Shown here: piece by piece, positions 32,521 to 43,900 of the stretch
Position numbering within the stretch: the stretch's first letter is position 1
Layout of the letters: every line of letters starts with the position of its first letter
From: Panagrolaimus kolymaensis
Taxonomy: Eukaryota; Nematoda; Chromadorea; Rhabditida; Panagrolaimidae
Length of the DNA stretch: 64,000 nt
Assembly (NCBI GenBank): GCA_028622995.1
Contig: JAJQJQ010000015.1
Span: 1,054,001-1,118,000, forward strand
Direction: 5' to 3'
Notes under the pieces: generated by a model
What the model saw: only the letters and a program-made list of their open reading frames with translations
Told to the model about the DNA's origin: nothing
The model's database searches: none
Translations under genes and position numbers: made by a program

Positions 32521-34063
32521 GTCATTACTTTAATAGATTTTAATTTAAAAAAAAGTAAAAATATTCGATTAAATGAGAAAAGTACTCAGTTACACACGAA
32601 TAAAATTTTAAGTGCAGCACTCATAAAAGCTGCCAATCTTTTTTTTATAAACCGCCGCCATTTACGCACATTCTTGAAACGAAAACTTGGAAGTAAACAA
32701 CGCTGCTTTTCTTACTCTCCTTCTTTTCTTCCTTCGCATTTTTTTAGTGAATGTCTTCTTTCTTCTTTTCCGCGCATTTTTTCTTCTTATCTCCTCCCAC
32801 TTTTTTTTCTCCTACTGATTATTTTTTTCTTACAGTTGAATGAATTTTACTTTATTTAAAAATTTATATTTGCTTCTTTCAAGGCCATTATGTACATTGA
32901 TTGTCAAAACATGTCATTTTGATAAACGATTTATTAAAACACATTTTTCATATTTTTATGCATGTCATAGTTTTCCTAAGAGTCGAGGTTCTCTCTAATT
33001 CCCGCCATTTATGTTAGAAAAATTTACTTCTTTCACTTATCCGGGTTCCATTTTCATCTTTTGGCAAAAAAAGTATATGACCAGCTGCGTATTTCGCTAT
33101 TTCATTCATTTCGCCTACTTCAACTTTAAAAACATATTGGAGGCTCAAAAGCCGATCTTTCCTTGATTTTTTTTGTCCTTAAAGTTTACTTTGTTTACGC
33201 ACACCATCGTAAATTGTTTACCGCGCTCAAACATTATAATTTTGATGCATTTACAACCTATTGTTATTGGTTCTTTTGTGTTAGAATGTAAAATTTCTTT
33301 ATGATTTTTAGTAACATATCTCTGTGGGAATTAGACAAGATTATGTTGCATTTTTGCAATTCAACTAGCTTTTATCTTTTCGCACATACTTTTTTTCCAA
33401 TGCTTCCTGTCATTTTAAAAGGATGCAACTCACTCATGTATTTTATTTTTATTATTTAGAACATTTTGTTGCTTTTTTAAAAAGGGAAGTCGGGTTTGTA
33501 AAAGATTAAAAATAGAAGTGAATCGCGCACTTGGCCTTTTTTATTTAATTTCAACCAAGTCTGTCCGTCAATTTCTGATGTTTCTTTCTTTATCTCAACA
33601 AACGTGTGTAAAGGCGTGTTGTTGAAGGCTGTTTTTTTTCATGGGGCAATTGCAAAGAGGAATGTTTCAGCCTTGGTTACGAGGAAAATAATTTTGCCAA
33701 CAGTCGGAAAAACGAAGGACAAACGTTTTTTTTTTTGCAAGGAAAAGCATGAATGTTTTACTTGTAGGTAAAAAAGTTTTTGCAATTTTTAACTACCTTT
33801 GTTAAAAGCTTATTAAAAATTGTTTCATTTTTACATTATAGCAATAAAAATTTTGTTTGCGTTTTCGTGATTTGTTTATTTTCTTTTCATATTTGTTTAA
33901 TTTTAGTTATTTGTTTACCTAAAAATACCGCGGTTGCATTTTAAAGGACGTTGGCATAGTCCCTATTTTAATAAGAGGTTTTTGCCATTTGTGTGCCGTC
34001 TTCTTCCCTTTTCTGTAATTCTCAGTACAACAGTTTTTTTTCTTTTTTCGTGTTTAAGATAGA

Positions 34064-34119
34064 GAATGAATGCGCGCTGCTTCTAACTCTTGAATGAATG
34101 CGCGCTGCTTCTAACTCTT
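34064..34119. repeat. Perfect 28-bp tandem duplication
   Basis: The unit starting GAATGAATGCGCGCTGCTTC occurs twice head to tail (34064-34091 and 34092-34119), and the first five bases of a third copy follow. It lies about 120 bases before the lamin start in non-coding DNA. Confidence 0.9.
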
Positions 34120-34220
34120 GAATGTCTTTCTTACGCTGCTGAATAACGTGACGCGGTTGCAGACGTTTTTACGCGCCTTTTAAATGATTCATTTTCGGCA
34201 TTTTTTGTTTTAACTATTGT

Positions 34221-34233
34221 ACATTTTTTTCAG
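34221..34233 (+). promoter_or_regulatory. Probable trans-splice acceptor of lamin
   Basis: ACATTTTTTTCAG ends six bases before the lamin ATG, the spacing seen in many spliced-leader mRNAs. Inferred from its form. Confidence 0.5.
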
Positions 34234-34239
34234 GAAACG

Positions 34240-36364
34240 ATGTCATCATCTACTCGATCCAAAAGAACCTCAACTCGTGTTGTTCGTGATAACACCGAAA
34301 CTTATTCTTCATTTGCTGATGAATCTTCAGAAAATGGGTACGTTTTATCTTTTTTTATCTTTAACTTTACGCTATATGTCTTTATATTTTAGGCGTTCAA
34401 CTTCTCCCATTCCACAACGCTTGTCTCGTCAACAAGAAAAGGATCAACTTTCGGGCTTAAATGATCGTCTTGCTACTTACATTGATGTATGATGAACTTG
34501 TTAACGTTCTCTTATAATTTGTTATTTTTCAGAAGGTTCGTTCGTTGGAAGCTGAGAACGCTCGTCTTCATGTTCAAATTAAAGATGTTGAAATCATTGA
34601 ACGAAAAGAAAAGGAGAATTTAGCTGATCGTTATGAAAACAAGATTGCTGATCTTCGTCGTGCTTTGGATGCTCTTTCTCGTGACAAAGCAAAGTAAGTT
34701 TTATTATCATATAACTCCTTTTTACCAATATATTTTAGAATTGAGCTTGAAAGTTCTGGAGCCATCACCAAATACAATGACTTGAAATTGAAATATGACA
34801 AGTTGGACAAAGACTTCAAACGTATTGATAAAGAACGCAGTTCATTCCAATCTATGTACACTGATCTCCAAAGTCGTGCTAACGAAAATGATGCTCGTCG
34901 TCGTCAAGCTGAAGCAAGGGTTGTTGTAAGTTCTTTATAAATTATCAATTATATAGCTTTTTAAATTTCTGGCACATGTCAGCTGGCATTTATTTGGTTG
35001 AATTTTGTTCATTTTTATTGACATTTCATTTGTTTTAGGAACTTGAAAAAGAACTTGATGACTTACAACGCAAAGTTGATTCCCTTACTGCTCAATTAGA
35101 AGATGAAGTTCTTCTCCGTGGTGAACTTCAGAACCAACTTGCAAGCGTAAAAGAAGATTTGGAATTCGCTCGTGCCTCACATAGCAATCAAATGGAAGGA
35201 TTCCGTCGTAAACGTCAAGTTGAGATGACAACTGTGAGCAATGAAATTGAAAACCGCTATCAAGCTAAACTTCATGAACAACTCCAAAACATGCGTGCTG
35301 ATTTTGATGCTCGAATTGCTGCAAGCCGTAAAGAAACTACTGAAATGTATCAAACCAAGCTTCAAGAAGCCATTGATTCATCAAATCGCGCTCGTAAGGA
35401 TGCTGCTCAAGCTCGTGAAGAATTCAATTCTTATCGTCTTCGTACTCATGGATTTGAAAAAGAACAAGCTGAACTTGAAAAGAAATATGAAAACGCTCAA
35501 CGCCGTATCAAAGATCTTGAAGCTCAACTTCGCCTTATTGAAGATGATTATGTTGCTCGTTTACAAATGCGTGATGAACGAAGTGCTGAACTTGAACGTC
35601 AAATCAACGATATGTTGAGTCAATATCAAGATCTCCTCGATCTCAAAATTCAACTTGATACTGAATTGAAAGCTTACCAACAACTTCTTGAAGGTGAAGA
35701 AACTCGTCTACACATTACTCCAACTACAACACCCAATACTTCTACCAATGTCTCATCATCCAATATTAACACTTCTTCAAATGTTAATACTTCAACTCAA
35801 CATGTCTCATTTAGTGATGTTCTTAATAACACTGGTATTCGCCGTGGTATTAAACGCCGTCGCTTAGAACAAGATGATCTCGTTCGCTATGATAGAACTT
35901 CTCGTACTTTCAATACTCGTTCTGACTCTGATACTGATATCGAAATTGATGATGTTGATACTGAAGGACGCTTTATTCGCTTGATCAATAAAGGCTCTGA
36001 AGATTTTTCTATTGGTTTATGGTCTGTCAAGAGTCTTGCTGGTGATCGTGAAGTTACTTTTAAATTCCATTCTCGTCAAGTAGTCAAAGCTGGACAAACC
36101 GTCACGGTAACTACTATATTATTATTATTGTATATTTATATAAACCTTTTCTTTTAGGTTTGGTCATGTGATTCTGGTGAAACTCATCAAGCTCCAACTA
36201 ATCTTGTTATGAAGAATCAAGCTTGGCCCACTGCAAATACTATTCGTGCTGAACTTCTCAACGAAGAAGCTACCATTGTTGCTCATCGTGAAATGTTCTT
36301 GGAAAGCAGCTTCCGCGATCATCTCGATTCCACTGATCCTGACCAACGTTGTTCTATCATGTAA
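34240..36364 (+). CDS. lmn-1: Nuclear lamin (B-type intermediate filament protein)
   Basis: Six exons (34240-34337, 34393-34486, 34533-34693, 34739-34925, 35039-36106 and 36158-36364) give 604 residues. A short Ser/Thr/Arg head precedes coil 1A (QEKDQLSGLNDRLATYIDKV). The long alpha-helical rod ends with the conserved IQLDTELKAYQQLLEGEETR. A Thr/Asn/Ser-rich linker, a basic nuclear-localisation stretch (RRGIKRRR) and the lamin tail Ig-like domain (IRLINKGSEDFSIGLWSVKS, then QTVTVWSCDSGE) follow. The final CSIM is a CaaX box for farnesylation and carboxymethylation. The product builds the nuclear lamina and anchors chromatin. Slightly longer than the C. elegans protein (566), mainly in the linker. 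Confidence 0.97.
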
Positions 36365-37152
36365 ATTTCGCTAATATTTGCGATCTATTTCTTTTTTGAC
36401 TTGTTTTTTTAATAAATGTTTGCAACAATTTGAATTTTCTCTTCGGTTTCCTCAAATCGCAAAGTTCTTTATTTTGCGGTGGCCCATCTTCCTCCAATGG
36501 TCTCCAGTTTTTCATCTCCATTTTATTAATTATTTTTATAATTGTTTTCATCGTCTTATCTACTGCCCGCTAGAAATATTGTTACTCAGTATTCCAGACC
36601 GTTGTTGTTTTGTTTCTTTAACCTTTCAAAAAAAATATATTGGCAGTGAGCTTTTTCGCTAGTGTTGTTCTGGGACTATGCTTAATTTGTTCTTTTGATT
36701 TGTTTTATTTTTAAATAATAAATGTTTGCACCAAACTGCGACATGGATTAGCTCACAAATTAATCCGGTTTGTACAACAAACGGATCCAGTCAACATTAT
36801 TGCGCAGAGGCGGGATCTGCAGCTAAAGGTGGTGATGAATGGTCGTCATCATCGGTTGCGATGCGATGCTTTTCTTCTCCTCAATGCAACAACAACAAAC
36901 GCCTAATTTGTGAAGCATCATTGAGGTGTGGTGGTGCTCTTTTCACCTGTGCTTCTCTTAAAAGCTTGTCTCGTCTCCTGTTGAAAGTGATCTCTTGACT
37001 TTTTTTATTATTTGCCGCTGGCGTTTGTCACGGCTCGAGTGCGCAAGAAAAAAGAATAAAGATTTGAAAAAGCTGCACGCGATTGAGTATCTTTTATTTT
37101 TATCCATTTTTCTGTTTGATTCAAAGCTTTAAAGCACAACACAGGTGTGCCG
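36365..37152. other. Intergenic region after lamin
   Basis: The first part is probably the lamin 3' UTR. A GC-richer patch at 36726-37000 has a 90-codon open frame with several cysteines, but no splice partner, signal or recognisable domain. I treat it as non-coding or undetermined. Confidence 0.4.
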
Positions 37153-40100
37153 ATGTTTTATTCAATTAGGCGCTTTTTAAGCCTATTTTTAGTTTTATAT
37201 GTTTATACCGTAATAATAAATGGTGAGTTTTCTTTTTTTTTAACCATTTTTCTTTGTTTTCTAACTATACTCCTTTGGAATGTTTTTGTGCTGTGCTGTA
37301 ATAAAAATATGGTGTTCTATCTTTCTTTCAGGTTTCAATCAGCAACCATTTTTTCAAAATGATTGTTGTATGTTTTCTTCCTCTTCTAATAATTTCTTTC
37401 AACCACCAAATAATATCCCCTTCGTTGATGAAGGAGTGTATTTAATTCGAAATTCTCGCGATGTTTATCCACCTCCTCCTGGTAATTTTTATAAGAGCAG
37501 CAGTAATTCATATACCGGTAAATGTTTTTTTACTATTCTCTAAAAATGAAAGTTTGCTATTATTTTGTGCTGCTTTGCTGTGTTATGTTTTTTTTCTTCT
37601 CTTTTATTTTTTCTGAATCAAAACTTTTATGATTCAATAAAAAAAAATGCTTTTGATATAATTTTTTTGCAAAGGGAAAAGCTTTTGATCTCAAGAGCTT
37701 TCTAACGCCCTTGCGTCAAAACAACAAAAAAAATCAGTGACGAAAATGAGTTTTGTTGTTGTGTTTAAATAAGGCTCGATTTCATTCGAATAAAGCCAAG
37801 CAAGCTAAAAGTCGAGATGATATTTTTTAACAAACAAAAAGAAAGAAAAAGCTCAAATTTCAAGTTAGGATTTCATAACACGAGGCGCGAATAAGGGAGT
37901 ATCTTCATCCATCATTTTCGCCACCATCGGCGAAAACTAACATTACTACTTGATGATGAATCCTTTTTTTTGCACCTTATTTTGCGATATTTTTTTTATT
38001 ATTATTGAAAAGAGTTTGATCAAAACTAAATTTTTTTTTGAAAATTTTCATGAACCTCCGGGGGAAATTTTATTTTTGAACAAAAAAGGAAAAAATAAAA
38101 TGAATGTTTGTTGTTTCTTTTCCTTCTGACAGTTTTCTTTGTTCAAAAATAACATAAACCTTTTTTTTGGTTGGTTGCTGCTTTTTTTTCTCGAAAGACA
38201 ATAATCATCGAAGAAAGCGCAAATAAAAAACAAGAAGACTAAATCGGATTTGTAAGTGCAAAAAATGAGGGGTTTTACGCACGCAAAATAAAAGGATAGA
38301 AAAAATATTTATAAAGTTAAAATGTGTTAATCGGATACAAAATTTTTGGTTTTGATTTAAACTCAAATGAATGATTACTTTTTAGAAATTAGAAAAAAAT
38401 AGAGAATATTCAATAAATGTTATGCTATTTCGAAAAAAAGTTACTGTATCTCCAAAAAAAAACTAACCTAATATTTATTTTTGATAAGTTAGTTTTTTTT
38501 ATTGATTTACATATTAATTTTCGGAACCTTATAGCCTCTATTAAATTAACGTAATAGCAAAACTAAAATTAAAAGATCAATGACATCCTATTGCCTCGAA
38601 TTTTTTTTCGACACTTTCTTCCGGGTTGTCTTTCTTCGTTTGAACTCTGTCATTAAAGCTTACTTTCTTTCAACCTTTATTTGCTTTTAAAATAATGTTT
38701 CCATTGCATAAATAAAAACTTAAAAAGCTTTGAAATATTTTAGGTGTTGTTGAACCTCAACAATCGTACGGTTATGGACAATATAATCAACAACCCCAAC
38801 CACAGCCCCAACAACAACAATCATCAGGCAATTTGAATCCATTTCAAATTTCTCCAAATAATTTTGATGCAAATTCTTGGGCACAAGCAAACGCAAATTT
38901 ATTCCAACAACCAACAACATTCCCACAGCAGCAATCGCAGCAGCAGCAACGGAATGCATTCGCAGCTGCTCAAATTCAATCCCAACAACAATCAGCTTTC
39001 GGTTCAACAGATAACAATAATTTTGGGCAATCACAAGGAATAAGTTCAGTTCAAGCTGCGACAGGTTATGGAGGACAACCACCATCAGCATATTTACCTC
39101 AACAACAAAATATTCAAACATATTATCCTTTTAATCCAACGGAGAATGAAAATGTTTATCAACAACAACTACAACAACCGGCTCCAGCGCAAGTTCAGAC
39201 AAATGCTTATGGGATTTCAGAACAGCCTAATAATCAAGGCTTTATTCCTCATCAACCTCAACCCGATGCTAACATTTTTTCCTCGCAACAACAAATGGTT
39301 CAACAGCCAAATTACAACAGCTATCCTCAACCACCTTCTTTCCCGGCACCAGAGGTTGAAAGCTCAGCGGCACAACCAACCATTGATAATACAAATCTTC
39401 AACAATATGCACAATATTTAGAAATCCTTCAAAAACAATATGGAATTAAATTGCCTTCCGCTCTATCATCAGCAGTCCCTACGATTCAACAAGAAGCGCA
39501 ACAAAACCCATATGCAGCCGCGGTTCAACCTCAAACTCAAACTCATATCCAATCTCAACTTCAACCAGGCATTCAAGGAACTTATCCACATCAAAGTGGA
39601 GAAAATGCATGGAATCCATGGCAACAAAATCCCCAAATCCATCAAAACAATAATTTTAATAATTATCATAACCAAGTTAAACCGATTGTAACTTCATATG
39701 TTCCACCACCACAACAATCCACAGCGGTGGTACAGCCTCCACAAATTCAAGTTCAATCTCAACAACAAAATTATGCTAATGAGGTTTATCAAACGCATCC
39801 ATCAACACCGCCGCAACAACAGCCTTATTTTCCCAATGGAATTGATTATACTGCGACAAATGCCGTGATAGAACAACCTCAAATTGTTTCCCAACCTCCT
39901 CATCAACCTCCACCAGCACCACATATTATTTATCCTTCTATTCAGCAATCCATTCAATCACCACAGCCTCATCAGCCGCAAACTCATGTTGTAATTCAAC
40001 CTGAAGTATCCATGGTTCGGCCACAACCGCCGCCACCACCACCATCACCTAAACCAACAACAGTTTATATTCCTCCTCCTACTTATCCAACTTTCCCTCC

Positions 40101-40572
40101 AACAACTCAGCCACCGCTTACAAGACCTTCTCTCGAATATGAAAGAGAAATCGTTACCACGACTCATCAACCTCGTCCTTCACCAGCTACTCAATCCACT
40201 ACTTCCATTCACGCTTTAACCCAACAAATTCGTCGTTTACCCGCTGTATTGTATGTTGATTCTCGAAGTCCTGATGCTCGACGAACTGAAACTCTTCTTC
40301 GTGAAACATATGGCCTTCCACTTGTAGCTTTTTATGTTGACAAAATTGATAAACCCAAAACGGTTGAACGTCATCTCCATCAACTTACAGCTCATAAAGG
40401 CTTGCCATATTTATTTATTTGTGGCACATTTATTGGTTCTCAACAACATATTGATAATTATCATGCAAATCGACAAGTTCCACAATTGGTTGAATTTGTT
40501 TGTTCTGATGAAAAAAAGAGAAAACACAAGAAAAAAGCTGCTGCTGTTGCTACAACTTCAGCTGTAAATTAA
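37153..40572 (+). CDS. Secreted Q/P-rich protein with a C-terminal glutaredoxin-like domain lacking active-site cysteines
   Basis: Three exons (37153-37222, 37332-37517 and 38744-40572) give 694 residues; the second intron is unusually long here (1.2 kb). The N-terminus MFYSIRRFLSLFLVLYVYTV is a signal peptide or anchor. Then comes a short region with DCCMFSSSS and about 480 residues dominated by Gln, Pro, Asn and Tyr. The last 120 residues look like a compact glutaredoxin/thioredoxin fold: AVLYVDSRSPDARRTETLLR (strand, then the usual CxxC position), VAFYVDKIDK, the cis-Pro loop GLPYLFICGTFIGSQQHIDN and a final helix, then a Lys-rich tail. The CxxC site is replaced by SRSPDA, so it is unlikely to be a redox enzyme. 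A role as an extracellular or cuticular structural protein is only a guess from composition. Confidence 0.8.
37518..38743. other. Long second intron of the Q/P-rich gene
   Basis: This is bounded by donor GTAAATG (37518) and acceptor ATATTTTAG (38743) in phase with both exons. AT-rich; no nested gene on either strand was found. At 1.2 kb it is far longer than the usual 31-95 bp here. Confidence 0.6.
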
Positions 40573-40934
40573 GAATAATTATATTCATAAATAATTTATT
40601 TTAAAATATTTCTTAATTCTGCCACCAAAATGTTGTTTCATAAATGAATTCAAAAGAGTTCATTTTTATTTATTTTTAGAGATTATTATTTATTGTAAAA
40701 GCTTGTTTTGAATTAAAATAAATGTTAAAACTTAATAAATTAAATTACTTTAGTTTAAAATCAAATGATCACCATATAGAGATTACATAAACGCATTTAG
40801 ACACAATTCACAAACATTTTTTATAATAAAATTTCAAAAAATTCACAGAGAAATAAATTAAATAACAAGTTAAAACAAAAACAAATGGTATACTGTAGAG
40901 TTGCACCGTCTACGAGAAATGTTGATATAATTTA
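40573..40934. other. Intergenic between convergent genes
   Basis: 3' flanks of the Q/P-rich gene and of rad-50. Several AATAAA hexamers; no other feature. Confidence 0.5.
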
Positions 40935-43900
40935 TCAACCAAAAATTTCTTGAGTTTCACCAACATTAGAATGGCGTTTTAATTGTGAAACACCATATTC
41001 GTTTTTAGATAAACCATAAACATATTCAGGTCGACAAGAACGATGTAAAAGACGAACAAGTTGAACATCATGAGTAATAACAATGAGTTGAAGGCGATCA
41101 TCACGAGCTTGTAATAATCTTGCAAGCATGTGTCCAATGTTATCAATTTTATCAGTGTCGAGATTTGTCGTTGGTTCATCCAATGCAAGAATAGGACAAT
41201 TAGTAGCGAATACTTCAGCTAAAGCGATTCGAATCAAAATTGATGCTAATACCTTTTGACCAGCGCTGCATCGATCTCTCATTTCAAGTTCTTTACCATC
41301 AACCATCATAACGACGCTATAATTATAGGATTTTCTTTTGTCATTACCACCAACCGCGTCAGATCTAATTCGAATTGCTTCAATATCATTACCATCATAG
41401 ACAGTCGACCAAAGTTCAACCAGAATTTTATTAATTCTTTCCATTTTAAGGGTATGGAAAGCAATAATAGCGTCATCCAAGCACTTAAGATAAATTCCGA
41501 GATCCTGAAAAAACAATAATTAGTTATATGTAATAATAAGACAAGACGTGCCCTTGACATTTCTTCAGCGAGGCATCTGTCAAGATAACTAGTCGAATAG
41601 TCATTAACAGCATTTTTAATATTGATTCAAAGAGTTGACGTTGTGCCTTTTGAATGCTTTCTTTAAGAGGACCTTGTTCACCTGAAAATAAATAAGTTAA
41701 AGTTATATTTGCGAAAACATAGCGTAATTACCTTTAATGCCTTGTATTCTGTTATTGCATGTATCATAACTTCTTTGACATTTACGAGTCTAAAATAAGT
41801 TAAATTAATATAAGCTTGTTTTAAACCAAAAAACCTCTTGTTCAATATTCAAAAATGCATCAATTTGATCTTGTAATTCAACCAATTCGCTATTTAATGT
41901 AGCAACATCATCTTGAAGGAGCTTCTTGTTAAATTGATCTTTGAGAATTCGAACTTTTTGCTGCTTATTAGAAACATTAGTTTTATCAGTTTCTAATTGA
42001 ACTCTTCGACGTTCTAGTTCACTTTTCCTTTCATCAAGCTTGTTTAATTTGTCGAGCAAGTTTTGTTGAACATTTTCATCGAATACGGTATCATCCAATC
42101 GAGAAAGAAGAGCTTTCAATGAATTCATATGCTGCAAACATTTGTTCAAATCCATGTCCATTTCATGTTTCTTTGATTCGGCAGAAGAATTGGCTTTTTC
42201 AATATCAAGTCTTAACTTTTTTTGAAGTTGTTTGGAATCAGGAAGTTCATCATCAACCCTAGCGATTTCTTCTTTGCATTCTTTCAAACGCATTTGCTTT
42301 TCTTCCTTTGATTTTGATAAAATTGCTGGTTGAAGAGCTTTTTCACCAATTTTGAGTTTTTCTTCTTTGAGTTTATGCAATTCGTTTGACTTCGATCGAA
42401 CTTTTTCTACCATTTCTTCCATGGTTTTTATTTCAGCTTCCATCGATTCGATTTCTTTCTAAAATAAATAAAAAATATTACGTATCAAGTTTATTCACTA
42501 ATTTAAAAATAAAACAAACCTCATTTTTCTCTTTAGCATCCTCGATTTGGCTCAAATCCCATTTCGTTTTATCAAGATCAGTTAACGATTCACGAGCTGA
42601 TTCCAAAGAAGTTTTAGCAGCATTTTTGTCTTCCACAAGTTTGTCCAAAAGCTTTGCATCACCAAGAAGCGTCTTCACTAAATCCAGTTTTTTTCTTGCC
42701 TCTTCTAATGTCTTATAAGCGGTTTCCTTATCCTTTTCTTTGGTAGCTTTCTGCTTTTCCATTTCATCAATTTCTTGCAATTCCGCTGAAGTTTGATTCA
42801 AAAGAGTTCCAATTTTATCAACCAACGGTAAAACTTGGGTTAAGTTTCTTTCTTCCATTTCATATTTTTCGACGGATTCATTGAGTTCTTCGATTTCAGA
42901 AGGTAAATCAGCATGACGTTTTTTAACCTAAAAATGAATACGTTAACATTCATACATGTAAAATCAAGATCAAACCTTAGTAACAAGTTTTTGGGCATCA
43001 GCATTGCTTCCGCAAGGTCTTTCACATAATGGACAATGTTTAGCTTTGGCAATTTCTTCTTCCCATTTTTTAAACAAAAATTGAGAGCCTAAATTGGAGG
43101 AAAATTAATTAAATGTTCAAGGCTATTTATTTAAAATAAATAAATAAAGTAATTCAAAAAACTTACCTTGTTTTTCGCCAAGTTGATCACGATAATCTTT
43201 GAGTTCGCTTCGGATGTGTTCAAGCTTTTCTTTAACTTCACTGGGTTCAACGCCAATTTGAGAAATTTGCTCTTGATTTTCTTTTATAGTATCATCACTG
43301 AATTTGTTTTGTAATTTTAGACCATTCAACTTGTTCATAATTGCATTCATTTCCAAATCATGTTTAGAAAAATCCTTGTCAGCCAATGAGAATTTTTTCT
43401 CCAATTCCATTTTAAGGGTTGTCAATTGACGGCTGAAATTCTTTTGAACAGGAGTAAAGAAAAGTTGAGAAAGAAGCTTTTCAGTTTTCTTCATGACAGA
43501 ATCCAATTCATCGGTTTTCTTTATCAAATCGTTTTCTGCAGCAATAACTTTGGAAAACTCATCCATTTCATTTTTAGTTGAAGTTAACATTATTTGATTG
43601 GAAGCCAAATTTTTTTCAATATCAGCTAAGGGTTCAGCTTCAGCAAGTTCGCCTTCAATTTTCTTGATTTGTTGTTCTAACTTATTGCTTCTTTCAGCAG
43701 AAGTTCCAATTTGAGCTATTTCTTTATCAATATTTGCGATTTCACTTCGAAGACGACTCGTATCAGCTTCTTTGGAACGTTTAGATGCATCCAAAGTGGC
43801 AACACTAACATTAGCTTCATCCAATTCCTTATTGAGCTTTTCAATTTTGCTTTTGCTTTCTTGCTAAAAAAAAAGGTAAGAAATTCAGTAACAAAAAAGC

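Larger units (their letters stand above)
32521..34239. other. Divergent intergenic region (1.7 kb) of cyclophilin and lamin
   Basis: AT-rich with T tracts. It includes a perfect 28-bp tandem duplication at 34064-34119 and a few GC-richer patches near 34070-34180. No coding sequence or structured RNA is supported. The 3' end carries the lamin acceptor. Confidence 0.45.

Noticed and set aside
36726..36998. Cysteine-containing 90-codon frame resembling part of a C-type lectin (CFSSPQCNNNKRLICE)
   Set aside because: The resemblance is limited to a few residues. There is no signal peptide or adjoining exon.
38720..39121. Minus-strand frames opposite the Q/P-rich exon
   Set aside because: They are the antisense of CAA/CCA codon repeats, giving Leu/Val-rich shadows.
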